DNA of 64,000 nt, from assembly GCA_029204225.1 (NCBI GenBank), contig CM055092.1, forward strand, positions 85,286,810 through 85,350,809. Reading direction: 5' to 3'. Made by a program: the position numbers and the translations under genes. The notes beneath the pieces were generated by a model. The model did not search any database and was not told where the DNA came from. It saw only the letters and a program-made list of their open reading frames with translations. Source of the stretch: Diphasiastrum complanatum (lineage: Eukaryota; Streptophyta; Lycopodiopsida; Lycopodiales; Lycopodiaceae). Positions 12,001-25,600 of the stretch are shown in pieces. The first letter of the stretch is position 1, and each line of letters starts with the position of its first letter.

Positions 12001-15000
12001 GATGAGAGAAACAATACTTTGGGTCAATCCTTTATGTGATCTAAGCCTTTGTTGAAGTCAAGAAGGTGTGGGACAGCCCCTGACCTAGGGTGTCTTTAAA
12101 ATTGAAGGAATTGCCAATTCTGTAAAAGACTAGCTCAAAATGCAAAAAGTTGTGAAACATCAATTTTTAGCATCTCGTTGAAGAAAATTTTCAGATTGCA
12201 ATATTTTTCATATTTGACTAATGTTACAAGCCTGGCTTCTCCAAGCTCGTCTCTCCAACACCAGCCGGTGATTGAATGAATTTCCTCCCAACCTTAGATC
12301 ACTTCTTAAGTGCTCTACCTGCTAATTTTGGTAGCTAATTGCTTGGTCTTGTTGGGGCTGATGAAGTCCTTTGATTGACTCTCCAAGTTTTCAACATACG
12401 TCCCTATCATGTACTTATATTCTTGCCTCAATGTGAACAGGTTGGACTTGAAATTGTAAATAATCAAATGGCTCACACCTGCTTATGGTGTTTTGTAAGA
12501 AATGTGAATAGTAGGTTTCAGTGAACTTGTTGACTTGCTTGTATTCAGTATGGGGTACTGGGACGTAACTTAGAGGCTCTTGGATTGATTTCGTAAAAAG
12601 TACGAGAGTTGACTAGCCAATAGGACGTGTCATATGCTCATTGGGACATTATGAGTGACACGTTAGACGGCCCTACTTGCTTGCCTATGCATCAGAGTAT
12701 TGCCAAGGGGCAAGTGTCGGCTGTGCATGGAGTTTGCCATGTCTCGACACTAGGAAGGGTCAGGGCCAGGGTCAAATGGGTGCTTGAGGTAGAGGGTCAT
12801 TCTAGCTAAAGAGGGGGAACCTCTTCAATATGTCTCACCTTTCTTACTTTGTAGCTCTGGTTGGGAGGAGACTTGGCAATAGTGCTCACTGCTCTTTAGT
12901 GTTTTTGAGAGGATCTTGCTATGTTCTATTTGTAGAAATTAATAAAGTGGTTATTTGGTGTACACCTTGGTGTGTTTTAAGGTTTTGTTGGCTTAGCTTG
13001 GTGAGATTTGGTATCAAAGTAGTTGCTTTCTAGAGATGTGTGGGATTTTGCGTCATTTGGATCTTCAGTTAGAGTTTCTTGGAAGCTTGGAGAGCTAGCG
13101 CCCTATTGTAGGATGTATTTCGATTTTTTTTTAAATACTCCTTTTTAAATCCCCACCTATCCCTTAAACCATCAGTAGGCTCAACCCAACCAAATCTAGA
13201 TCAAACGGATCTAGCCCCCAAGCTATGGACCAATCAATGCTCAATAGGAGAGAGATGTCACTCCAACAACATTGTGGCTACAATCACCAAATCAAGCTCC
13301 CCCCCATGGGAGGTTCCTATGTGTATACTTATACCCTTCAAGGCACCTCCTCCAGTAGGAGTGATCTGTCACACGTCACTGGGACACATCAGCAGCTTAA
13401 CTGGGCTGCCTCATCTACTACGGGCTTTACTTAATTTATGGGTCAGCGCTCATCAGAGATTTTCAGCAGTCCACCAGGCTCATCAAATGTTTTCAGCTAC
13501 GGCACATGTCCAGCTCATGATTTCAAGCAGCGATTCCTTCCATCACGATTAGTGATCCATCGTTTCAGCTCTTCAACGATTTCACTCCAGCTTTGTTGGC
13601 GCTCCTCAACAAATGGAGCACAGAAGGACATACAAAGCCATCATCTTGAACAAAGCCACATTTTTGTTTCATTCTCTCCATAAATGTTCACATTTTTAAT
13701 CTGATTCGATGCATATATGTTCCCTTGGAATATGTTAATTTTTTTTTTCACCTTGTTTATCTGTTATAGTGTCGACCCTCTATATTAGTTATGTTTCTGC
13801 TACTCCTGAGGCCTAACATTTATCTAGGGTTCACTGTAGCTGCAAGCAATAAGTCACAGGGTTGAGGCACTCAAAGATCCGGTAAGGCCCTGAACAAAAT
13901 GATGTTGTGCAAAGCGAAGCTGAAAGTAAACACCAACCTGAAATTGAACATGGTGGTCTGTAGTTGTTTGATAACGTTGCTGAACGTGCTGTAAGTGTGC
14001 ACTGGCTCAAGTAATAAGCTCACATGCACTTAATAAAGAGGTAGCAATCTTTACAGGTGCATCATCTGGTGAAAGTGGAACACTTGATAAAGCAGGAGAG
14101 TAAACCATGATCGAGCAAGAAGGGAGATGCACCGATGTTGGAATTAACAGAGTTGTTATAGCTATACTTTGCCAAACATATTTGCTGATTCCAATCCTTC
14201 TTAGAAGGAGATACAAATTGCGGAAGATAATCCAAGGACTCGGTTAAGGACCTCAAAATGGCCATTAGTCGTAGAGTGGCAAGCAGTGCCCATGAATACC
14301 TGAACATCCAAAATGCGCATAGACTCCATCCCGAAAGTAGAAGTAAAAAACTATTAACCCGATCGGAGGGGATAGAGCGGGGAAAGCCATGTAGCCAAAA
14401 AATCTCTGACAAGAATAAGCAGGCACATTGCTTGGCTGTAATAGTGCTGCGAATTGGTATAAAATGTGCCTACTTTGAGAACTGATCAACCGCCACCATA
14501 TATGAGCCATGACCATGCTGATTATGGGGAACGCCTAGGATAAACTCGACAGAAATATCTGTCCACGGGCGATGGGGAATGGGCCAACTATGCAATAAGC
14601 TAGTGGACTTAGCACGAGAATACTTGTTACGGCCACAGAAGGCGAGAAGTAGGACTGCCACTAGGGCGAGAAGTGATGAAGCGGGAAAAACAAGAAGTAG
14701 AGGGCTCAGGATACTTATGCTGTATGCTAGTAGCAATTGAGACAACATTAGCAAGTGTGGCAAGACGAAAGGAGGCACCATCATATCGTAAAGCACCACA
14801 TAAGCTAGCTAGTTGCTATATAGTGAGAGATAAGCTTAGTAGCCTGTAAATCTGAAAAAAGGTAGGAAAGCTCCATAAAAGTGATTAGTGTAAAGTATCA
14901 AATCACTTGTGAGAAAGGTTGCGGAAGATATAATGCTGACGACTCAACCATTGAGGATCAATCATAGCATGGCGTAGGTACGACGAAAGGCGGCATCCCC

Positions 15001-18000
15001 TCCTAATCAACATCCATGCGATAAACTCACCACCAAGTCAGATCTTTTGAATGTGGAACTTCGGGTACATGGGAAAACACGTCTCCAACTTAGCAAATCG
15101 ATTCTTTAAGAGATTTCCATCAGAGGAACTAAAATAGGTTACAGTAGTAAGCTGGATCTAATCTCGGAAGTCACGAACATAATGAGGATCAGGTCCAGTA
15201 GGACGAGGAAATGGGTGGAAACTAGGAGGTGGGGTGGTGGAAATGTAGGGCCACCAAATAGGCCACGATAGAGAAGTAAAAGAGGAAGTTGTAAAGCTAA
15301 GAGAGGTTGGCAAAAGGGGGTGTTGCTAGGACCATGAGCAAGACATGTGGACATTCGTCAAGATGTGAAAGATAGGTGTCATGACAGGATTGAGAAGCCT
15401 CTGGACAACATTGTCCATGGAAGCTTGCGGGTTCGCACTAGAGGATGGGGTAGAAGATGCCATCACACAAGAAGTGATAAAATCAGAAAAATGAAAAAAA
15501 CTTAGATGGAGCGGTGTCTTGTTGTCACCCCAAATTAGTTTGTTAAACCACAAAAGTCACAACTAAAGAGTAGAAAGCTGGAAAATGTGTAAGCTGAAAA
15601 ACATATAGCAAAAAAAATGAAAGCTCCAAGATAGCTAAGAAAGGTTCTCAGATGATGCACTGAATAGTTGCAAAAATGGAGTAGAAATGGGCGCAAAAAA
15701 TACTTGAAGATGGGCGCTGGAAATGGGCTATGGACAACAAGAGGAGGTGGCAAAAAGTTGCTGGAAATGGGCGATGGACCATTGCTGCAAAAGAAGGCTG
15801 AAAAATGGGTGATGGAGAGTTGTTGGGTGGGTGGAGCCTGGATCCTCCAAATATGCTAGAAAACATCCGCTTGCTGAATGCTGTGTGGAAGGAAGATGAA
15901 AGCTATAAGAAGTGTGCACTCGTCAAAAATATGGCAATGGAGCATCCAAAAGAATGTAAAAACCCAGCAAACAATTGCTAATGAAAAAGTTTTCCAAATA
16001 AGGTGTTAGAAATCGCAATTGGTACTGCTGAGAAAGTCTACCAAAATAGTTGCCAGAAAAGATGGCGGCTGTTAAAATAGCCATCGGCAGTAATTTACAC
16101 AAATTTTTTATTTTCTTTTTCTATGGCTAAGTTTAGTAGAAATGCTTCCGCTAACTGTTCGCTAAAGATTTACCAGAAAAATGGAGATTCACACCAAGTG
16201 TGGAAAAAACTAGCACTCCCACCGAGGAAGGAGAGTGCTCTGATACCAAGTTATGAACAAATTCATGGATTTTAGCATCAATGAAGCATATAGATAAAAA
16301 ATGAGGGAGCGTAGACTAATCCCTACAGAATATTTAAATCGCATTAGATCATAGCCATAGCCATACAAGCTATGGACAACAAAAACCTAATTAGGACTAA
16401 GAGAATTATCAATATCAGAAGGTAGGAAATGAATGACAATGTCTCCTACTTATACCCCTAGAGAGGTCCTAAAAAGAAGATTGTAGGGGATAAGATAATA
16501 GAGGCTAACCTAATCATGATTCTGTCCATAAGAGTTCCATGGCCAGACTCCAGTATTCTAGTGAATTCATGCTACTGTGTAGGATCTATGCAGGTGTGAA
16601 TATGGGAGCACTGTATAAGTGGAGGTTGAAAGCTTTGCCAAGATGTTTTGATGTAGAATTAAAAACTTTTCTTAAATCAGAAGTAGCATCATAGTTGTAT
16701 AGTGCCAAGATAAGAGAAGCTTGTGATGGGCCTGGATTGTGCAGTAACAAGCAGACATGATTAGAAATGAGCTTGTTTTAAGCCTGACTTAAATGTGGAA
16801 ATGTCAATTATTCTGGGGACCTCCTTACTTGATGGTCTCATATTCATAACACGTGGGACCCTATTAACTTAGACATATACGTGATTTGGTGGGGTTTTTT
16901 GCAGGCTTGTCAACTTGTTATTAGAGAATAGACGTTTTTCCTGCCTTATCTACGGAATCTCCTTCAATTTTCCTCCTCTTGCAAGGTCTCTCAAGCATGA
17001 GAGTTTTCAACCCCCTCAATGATGATTCAATCTTGAGTTTAGATGAAAATAAGCCATTTGCATGGTGCATGTAGCTAAAAAAATAACTAGCTGTTTACGT
17101 ACTGCTTCCTCATCGTTTTGAGACTTTGCAGGGTTGCCAAGAGGCCTAGGGCTCTGAGTATCGCAGAAGTTGTTTACACAGTTATTGAATTTTGATCCAC
17201 AACTATAATTGCAAGGATCTGCCTTTATACATTTTTTTCGAAATGGTTATCTTTTGAAGAGTTGCTAAGATGCCTAGATCTGGATCAAAATATTAGAGTG
17301 TTTTTCTATTATTATAAAGGAAGCAGGAAATATAAAGCTAGCTCCCTTATGGCTTGCCTAAATGTTCTTATTACGGTAGTTCAGCAGTTTAATGTCCTCT
17401 TAGGGTCTGTTGCTTTATGAATGGGATGATGATGTTCATACATCAGGAGATCGAGAAACCTTGATAGATGAAAGAGTTGATGTTTGCAAGGATTCGTGAG
17501 AGCATTTCAGATGCACGGGTAACTCGCTTAGTCTGGAGGTCATCAATGTCTTGAAAATGCTATATCTTGAGCGTCCCAATAAATTTGAGAAGAGTGCAAA
17601 ACTCGATGGTTTGGTTGCACGAGTCTCAACTGTACATGGCAGGTGTAGGTAGTCCATGTGTACAAATTAGTTAATGCAGGTAGTGGTCTATCCATGTGGA
17701 ACAAATTCATCCTGAAAGTCACCAAAAGAGGAAACATACAGAACTTATAGGAGTTCGGCTAGTCAGGCTCTCTCTTTGCATTTAAGTATTCAGCCTCAAG
17801 CATACGGTAGTCCTTCATAAGCAGTGAGCTTAGGGCACAATCATGCTATATCTGTAGATGCATCTGGCAATTATTGCCATTATACTAAGTGTCCCATGGC
17901 AGGCATGAATGCGGAACTCCCATCTATAGAGTTTGTGCACCGTTGCTTCGTGTTGATCTATGACATAGTTGCTCACCAATCAGCAAGATCAGTTTTTGTC

Positions 18001-19010
18001 GAGTTTCCATCCTCACCTTTGATAATTACATGATTTCTGGTTAGATCCTGATTTTGGTATTTAAAAATGATAGTTCTGTTCTTCGTCTGTGTCTATCTCC
18101 ATGGTTTTTGGGCTGATTGCATTAAATATTTATGCAGGTTTAAGAAGCCTGAGGTGACATCATTCGTTTTGGACTGTGAAATTGTTGCCTATGATCGAGA
18201 AACTAATAAGATCTTACCTTTTCAGGTCAGCAGCATACACATACAGATTCTGAACTATACCTGGCTACAATATTTTCTGATCTTATCTGTCGACTTACAA
18301 CATCAGTGTGTGCCAATTGGCTTTGGGCCATGCTAGACTGTTACATATGAGGATTCTTCGCTTGTTGGAAGTTACAGTGGATAAGTAGCCATGAAAATAC
18401 TCATAATTGTCTCTTTAATGAAGATTACAATGAAGTGCATGATACAGCTTGGTTGTATCATAGGTTCAGATCACGATATGACTTTATGATACTTTCGATT
18501 TTTTAATTTTGTCTGAGTAAGTTGCAGTCTCATCCTCTTTAACTTGACATGTCTCCTTATGCTTGTTTTCATTGTAGGTCTATTCTGGTGGCCTTTTTAG
18601 AATATATTTGAAGAACATTATTGATATGTTTGCAGGTTTTAAGCACTCGTTCGAGAAAAGGAGTTATTATAAGTGACATCAAGATCCAAGTTTGTTTATA
18701 TGGATTTGATCTACTATACTTAAATGGGAAAGCCTTACTTCAGGAGCAACTCAATATTCGAAGAGAGGTATATTTCTTTTCATAAAGTTAAAGATTGCAC
18801 ATTAGCTTATGTCACATATTTGTTTTATTCCAAATTCATCATTGGCACGCTCCTTACTATGGAAGCAAACATTAAGTTCGTTCTAAATCCTCTCCAAGAT
18901 GTTGCTAGCCTTTTTATCCTTGTTTTTATATATTTGTATTATGTGCGATCACTTCCATCTTAAAGATGTGTTTTATATGTTTTTTTGAGCAATCCAAGAT
19001 GAAGGCATCT

Positions 19011-19062
<52 letters not shown>

Positions 19063-19536
19063 TAGTAAAGTGTGCCCGCCGATGGCGGACGTGCGTGCGT
19101 GTGTTTGTGTGTGTGTGCGCGTGCGTGTGTGTGCGTGCCCTAATGGCTTTCCTTCTGGCATGAAGGACGTTGTCAGACAAACGACGTCATCACACAAACA
19201 TAAAAACGTATAATTAAAGAAATTTCAACATACTATGGGTTTGAGACCTATAGGTGCATTTAGAGTCAAAGGATTGCAAAAAGAAAGCAATACAGAGTGT
19301 CAATTCAAATTCCCGAACCGAATGGTTGTACCCTATTTCGGAATGTCACCACCCCTCCCTGCAATGTATAGGTCTTCCCACATGTACGTGGAAAAGTTAA
19401 CACCTCGCCTTAATCAGGAGAAAAGTAAGGGCTACACACCTTCCTAAGGTTGGAAACTCTAATCAACTTAAACTCCTTAGCATCTTTTCAAACCTCCTAA
19501 CCTCTTCAACAAATATTTCTCGAAACCCTGAACCTT

Positions 19537-19610
<74 letters not shown>

Positions 19611-22600
19611 AGAAGAAGAAGAAGAAGAAGAAGAAATTATATTAATAGGGCACATAAGATAGAAGAAATAAGTACATATCTCGTAGGATCACTGTCCATG
19701 TCGGACAACATAAAAATTGCTAGTCTATGGGAGATCCAGCATCGAGAAGCCCCATGACTGAAAGAAAGTAGCCACATCACCGTACCAAGAAGATCTAGCC
19801 TGCTGTCCAGCTATAGCCCGAGAAGAAGTAAGCGCTGCCATCACGTATCTGTGAGTATCTATGGTCTCAAGTCGATGTAGAAAGGTAACAATCTGAAACA
19901 AAGCCTCTACCACCATGGGAAGTGAGGCGAACTCCGCCAAAAGAATCTCATGAGGAACTGATGGCTTCGCACGAATCATCGTCCCTAACATGGTGATTTG
20001 CAGGCGAGTGATGTCTCTCCAAGTACCCTGAGATATCCCTGGGCACCAAACCTCCGCCGAGTGCATAGCCACTGGTGAGACGACGGTAGAGAAAAGGTGG
20101 TCTCTAGAATTAGGATCATGAATATGGTAAGTAGTACACTCTCTCCATATGTACCAAGGCAGCATGCCCCTTACGCAGGCGAGATAGTGCAGTAGAGTGA
20201 AAAGTAAGGGACCGGTGAATAGTACACCTAGATAGGTGTATGAGGTAACAATCTCGTGCGGCTGTCCATCATTATAGAATGTGTCATCTCTCATATGCTG
20301 CCAGTTAAACACCATGACCTTGGTCTTAGCAATATTCACCATCAAGCCCCACACTAAGCAAAAACCATAGAGAGCATGAAGATGTCGTTGTAATCCAGAG
20401 GCTGTAGAGGATAGCAATGCCACATCGTCCGCGTACAGTAGGATAGGAATAATAACATTAGCAAGTGGACATCCATCACCACCCTCCTCCTTGATGATCT
20501 GCTCTAGATCATCAATGTACAGTGCAAAGAAGAGGAGAGAGTGGACATCCCTGCTTGACCCCAACTGTGCTCTGGATAAAAGACGAATAATTGTTGCCAT
20601 CTTTGAAGCGTGCTAATACCCTCTCATATAAGGTGCTGATAGCCATAATGATATCCTGTGAAAAACCAAGTGAGGACAAGTGCTGAAGTAGCAGGTGCTG
20701 TGGAACTGAATCAAAGGTCTTGCGGAAATCCACAAAGCAGCAGTATACTCTCTGTCTCCGATGTCGAGCCTCATCTATGATGCAGTGTAGGACAAATGCA
20801 TGATCAATAGTAGAATATCCAGGTCTGAAACCAGCCTGTCTAAGAGCAAATAACTCATTTGACTCCGCCTGGGATCCAACCATAGACTGTAGAACTGAGC
20901 CATAAAGCTTCGTCATCGTGTGACTGATCATGAGAGTGCGGTAGTTATCGACGTTCAGTGGGTCACCATCCTTGAGGATGGGATGGAGGAGATTCGTGCA
21001 CCACTTGGTGGGAAAGCCAAAAGTAATAGCCATGTTAAAAGTGTGGGCAATGTAAGGAGAGAGAAGTTGGGAGAGAAAGTCTGAGTTAAGTGAGTCAACA
21101 TCTTTCACTTTATGGGGTTGAGCTTTTCTAATTGCAGATTCAATTTGGTCAGAGGTAAAAAGAGAGAATGTAGCGGGTCAAGTGATAGGGATAGGGGGGG
21201 CATCTGTAGTGTATAAGCGAGTAGCATATTCCACCCAAGAGTTGATATCAATGGGTGAAATGGAAGGAAGACTTCTTAGAAAAGAGTTTCCAGAAAAGAG
21301 AGGAGGAAGAGAAAAGAGTCTATAAGCTTCCGACCATCTCTTGTTAGATAGTCTCTTTTCTTTTTATTGACTACATGACAATACTGCTTTTGTATTTGCA
21401 CCAAAAGATTGGGAGAGCGATGCATGGCGAATACCACCTGCTTATGTAAGATCTGGCAATCATGATCATACCATCGGTTATAGGTCTTTCGGATATGTCT
21501 TATAGGGAAAGGCCTGGGTGGCGGCTTGTATGAGGGAATGCGACAAGAAGCTAGCCTGTTGCTCAATAGAAGAGGAGAAGGGAAAATCTTGCAGAAGAGT
21601 GTTGAGCGTGAGGATGTATTGTGGAATGAGCTGTGCACGAAAAGAAAAATGAGGCTTAGCGGTCTTGGGTCGAGTTGGATGGAAGGGGAGAAGTCTGGCC
21701 AACAGAGAGTAAGAGCAGCGAGTGATCAGCAAGGTTGGGAGAGAGAATGGTAAAGCTGTGAATGAGAGGAATCAAGGCTGGCGAGCCAATGAAGTAGTCG
21801 ACCACACTATGTCCACCTCCATGTGGATGACAAGTGAAAGCTGCTGAATTTGGCCACTACGATAAACCGTTCAAAATAACCAAGGAATGTGCCTCAGTAA
21901 TCCTGAGTAGTTGCTCACCAAATGCAGTAGAAGGAGTAGCCCCATCATGAGAAGTTCGCTCAAGACTTGTATCCAAAATATGAAGCTTGAGATAATCCGT
22001 CACTGCATGAAATTCCGTCTGTCTGGTGGCCGTGCGTGCAAGGTAGCATTACGATGTACGAGAGACCGGAATTTAATAAATAAAACATTCTCGTCATATT
22101 TGCCTCTCCAAGTAGTTTCAAACCTTTCAATTTTTGTGTGAAAGTTTATTGATAAGTAAATCCCTGGCCTCCTCTAGTGGTTTTCTAGCATTTGGAATGC
22201 CTCTCACTCTAACATTAAGAGCTTCTTTGGCTTTTCGTCTTGCTCCGAAAACACGCTTTTTAGTCGTGAGTCAATTGAAACATTCGTAGGCAAATCTACC
22301 ATACCATTATCTTTCTTGAACAGTGCTGCCCATGTTTTTGTCTCTTCCACATGTTTCTCAAGGTTGGAAATCTTGTTAGAAGTTTCTGCAAGATCCGTAG
22401 TAGATGAAGGTATGGATGTTTGTAGCTAGTTGATCTCATCCTGCAACTTTTTGACCTCCAATTTTAACGTTGCGTTTTCACCTTGCACTTCTGAAAATAG
22501 TGCATACAAATGCCCTACATGATAGTGAATGTCTTCCGGTAGGATAGAGCGAGGTATAGTGACAGGTGAGGCTTTACATAGCACAAACTGAGGAGGAGTA

Positions 22601-25600
22601 GGAGGAGGAGGAGGAAGAGCTGAGGGTGTAAGGGCAGCAGAGACATCGAGGTCTTTTTTGACAGTTAGAGTTTCACGACATTACTGACCAGCTTCGTGTT
22701 CATGCCCTTGATAGTGATGGGATGAGAGTTACCAAAATTTTCGAGGACAGTTGGGGAGCTATCACCACATATGGTGAGTACTTATTGCAGTTTGGCGAGG
22801 CCCATGAGTTAGCCATTTATAATGGCCTAACTTGTTGGCCGGATGCAGGCATGTATACTTGTCATCCTCACAGTGGCGGTCATAGTGTCGTTGATTATCT
22901 CATGGGGTTACCATCCTCCATACCTCTCATTTTTGATTTTGATATATCTCCCACCACCCTCTCCGATCATTCTTTCCTTTGTTTCGCTATTGGTCACCTC
23001 CCACCCCCCAGTCATCTTCCCACCCACCCCACTTCCCACCCACCCCACGCTTACCCGTGCACCCAGATATACTAGTTTACTAGGAGTCTCTAGCCTCATT
23101 ACTCAAGTCTTTTCGCCATGATAGTACAATTGAATCACAAAACTGCTTTTGTTACCACATCTCTTCACACTACCGCTTCTCTAGCCTTTCCCTCTAAGCC
23201 CCATAAAGGCAAATCCACACGTTCTTCACCAACCCGTCCTCTACACCCCCCGTGGTATGACGCTGATTGTCGCTCTCTTCATCATCTTGTCACCCATGCA
23301 CGTACTAATGCTCTTCACCTTCTCCGCTCCTCTCGACGCTCATACAATCGTGCACGCTACTGTAAAAAGCGTGCTTATGATGACTCTGAAGGAAAACTTC
23401 TTGTTGACCTTCTTTTCAGCTCTTCCTCGGGTGCTTTTTGGCATGAGTTTATCCATCGTGCTCCACCACCTCTCTTGGATGACGTCTGCATATGGGCCGA
23501 CTATGTTACTAGCTTATACACCATACCCATCGACTCACCCATCTCTATCTCTCCTCGACCATCTGAGTTCACCTTCTTCACCTCTGATATGGTCCTTTTG
23601 GCCATCAGGATCCCATAAGGCTAGAGATGTCGAGGACCTTGAATCCGAACTCTTGACTCATGTTGTCGACATACTTGCCCCCACACTAACCCATCTCTTC
23701 AATTCAGCAACTGTCTCTGGCTTCCCATCATCTGGTGCACCAACATCATCCACCCTATTCACAAAAATGGTGACCCGATGATTTCTGTAACTATTGCATT
23801 ATCATGATTGGACATGTCCTCGTGAAGCTATATGGTACCATACTTTAGTCTACGGTGAGCTCAGAGGCAGAATCCAGGAGATTACATGCTTTGGGCTAGG
23901 CAAGGTTCAGATGCCATTACTCTACCACTGAATATATCTTCACTCTTTGAGATTTGATTGAGGTATATGAGGAGAAACATACATGCTCAAGCAGATCCTC
24001 CTTAGCTACGGTTAGCATGTAACACGCATTGTGCTTAGTCAAAACATACTACTTGTCACTTGCATACACAAAAACTTGCTCTTAATTACAGTTGCAACCA
24101 TAATCCACAAACAAGAGCCAATGTCTCCCGTTAGTTAGTGTAACCATAGCACTTCAGGAAAGCCTTTGATCTTGTCCCATGCTCCCTGCTCATTCAGAGA
24201 CTTCGTGACCTTGGCTTCTCCATTGACATCATTTTGGCTGTGATAGCCCTTTATGAGTGTCTTAGGTTGTTTCCGACATGGCAATGGTATTTTTGAGCAC
24301 ATTTGGAGCACCATTGGGGTGAAGCAGGGTTGTTCTCTTTCACCAGTTCTTTCTGGACTATATATTGATGAGTTGGAGAGAGTCATCTCACAATGTGGTG
24401 GATTGGGCTGTAGACTTGGCGACTTCTGATTGCCATTCCTCTTTATGTTGATGATGTGGTAGTAGTCTCCCCGACTAGAGAGGGGTTATAGAGGCAGCTT
24501 CATGCAATGTCAAGAGCTCATTCTCAATGGGCAGCCCCTGGAGGTGGTTTGTTCATACACTTAATTGGGGATACTTTTCTCTGGTCCCGCGTTCAGCATG
24601 CGACAGGCATCTACCGCTCGACTTGGGAAGGGACATGCCTCCCTTGTTCAGCTAGAGCGGTTTTGCTTTCAGATTTGGGATGTTGGAGGAAGTGTAGAGT
24701 GATATCTTTGTCACCTCCACAGCCTTATATGCAGCAGAGACACGGTGTACCGGTCTTTCCTCCTCACACTGGGCTAGTATCTCGAGATTACAAACTAACA
24801 TATTAGCTTGTATGATTCGGGCGAAGCCCGCCCTTTGTTCCACACGAGATCCTCCTTGCCAAGTTTATGGTTCCACCTATACAGATAGATGTAATTTTCT
24901 AGCTTATTGCATATATGTAGAGAGTTCAGGCACTTTTAGCTGCAAAGGAAAGATTTACACAGATAGAACTTGCTTCTTGACAGTGATATACCTGGTTTTT
25001 GACATTTAGTAGCGTTGATGCTCCTATATATCTCATCTCATTTATTTAATCATTAGCGAACCAAAAGTGATAGAACTTCAAACACATTAGAATATTCAAA
25101 ATCTAAATCACAATAAATTATTATAATTAGTAATCAACAATGAATCGGGCTTTTTTCCAACTTTTATTCCTTTTTGGTCTGAACCGGCTCCAGATGATTC
25201 GTTCGTTTTGAATGACGGTTCGTGGAAACTATGATCCCAAACCTCACCTATCAGGTCCTTTTATTATGTCGTTTGGGCCCTTGGGTCCACTTTTTAGATG
25301 AAGCTATGTAAATTGCAGGTGTGAAGTGCATGTTTGAGGACTTGGACTCTCTGATGACGCAAAGGTAGGAGGGAGCCCTTTGCCATAACCTTAAAGGCAC
25401 TTCAAATAGTATAAGTAGGATCATAACCTTTGTCATTTGATATCTGATTTCTTGTAGACTTGATAGTGGCTTATAGGAGACCCCTCTGAATAGCTGTTGT
25501 TGGGAGCATCTGTTAATTATTTTATTTTGTTGATTGTATTGAGATTTTAGTTGGAGATTGAACTTTTATTTCACAGTTTACTATGACTTCATCTTAACTT

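Noticed and set aside
15535-15919. Overlapping Ser/Pro/Phe-rich minus-strand ORFs and a plus-strand ORF at 15668
   Set aside because: Low-complexity readings of a repetitive retroelement leader; no domain and no conservation evidence.
18926-19197. ORFs rich in Tyr-Ile and Thr-His repeats on both strands
   Set aside because: Translations of the (TA)n and GT-rich microsatellites.
24803-24830. Second Helitron-like end: hairpin CGGGC-GAA-GCCCG with CTAA 11 nt away on the minus strand
   Set aside because: The hairpin lies in LINE B coding sequence (the MIRAKP...VPHEILLA block shared with LINE A), so it is explained by protein-coding sequence.
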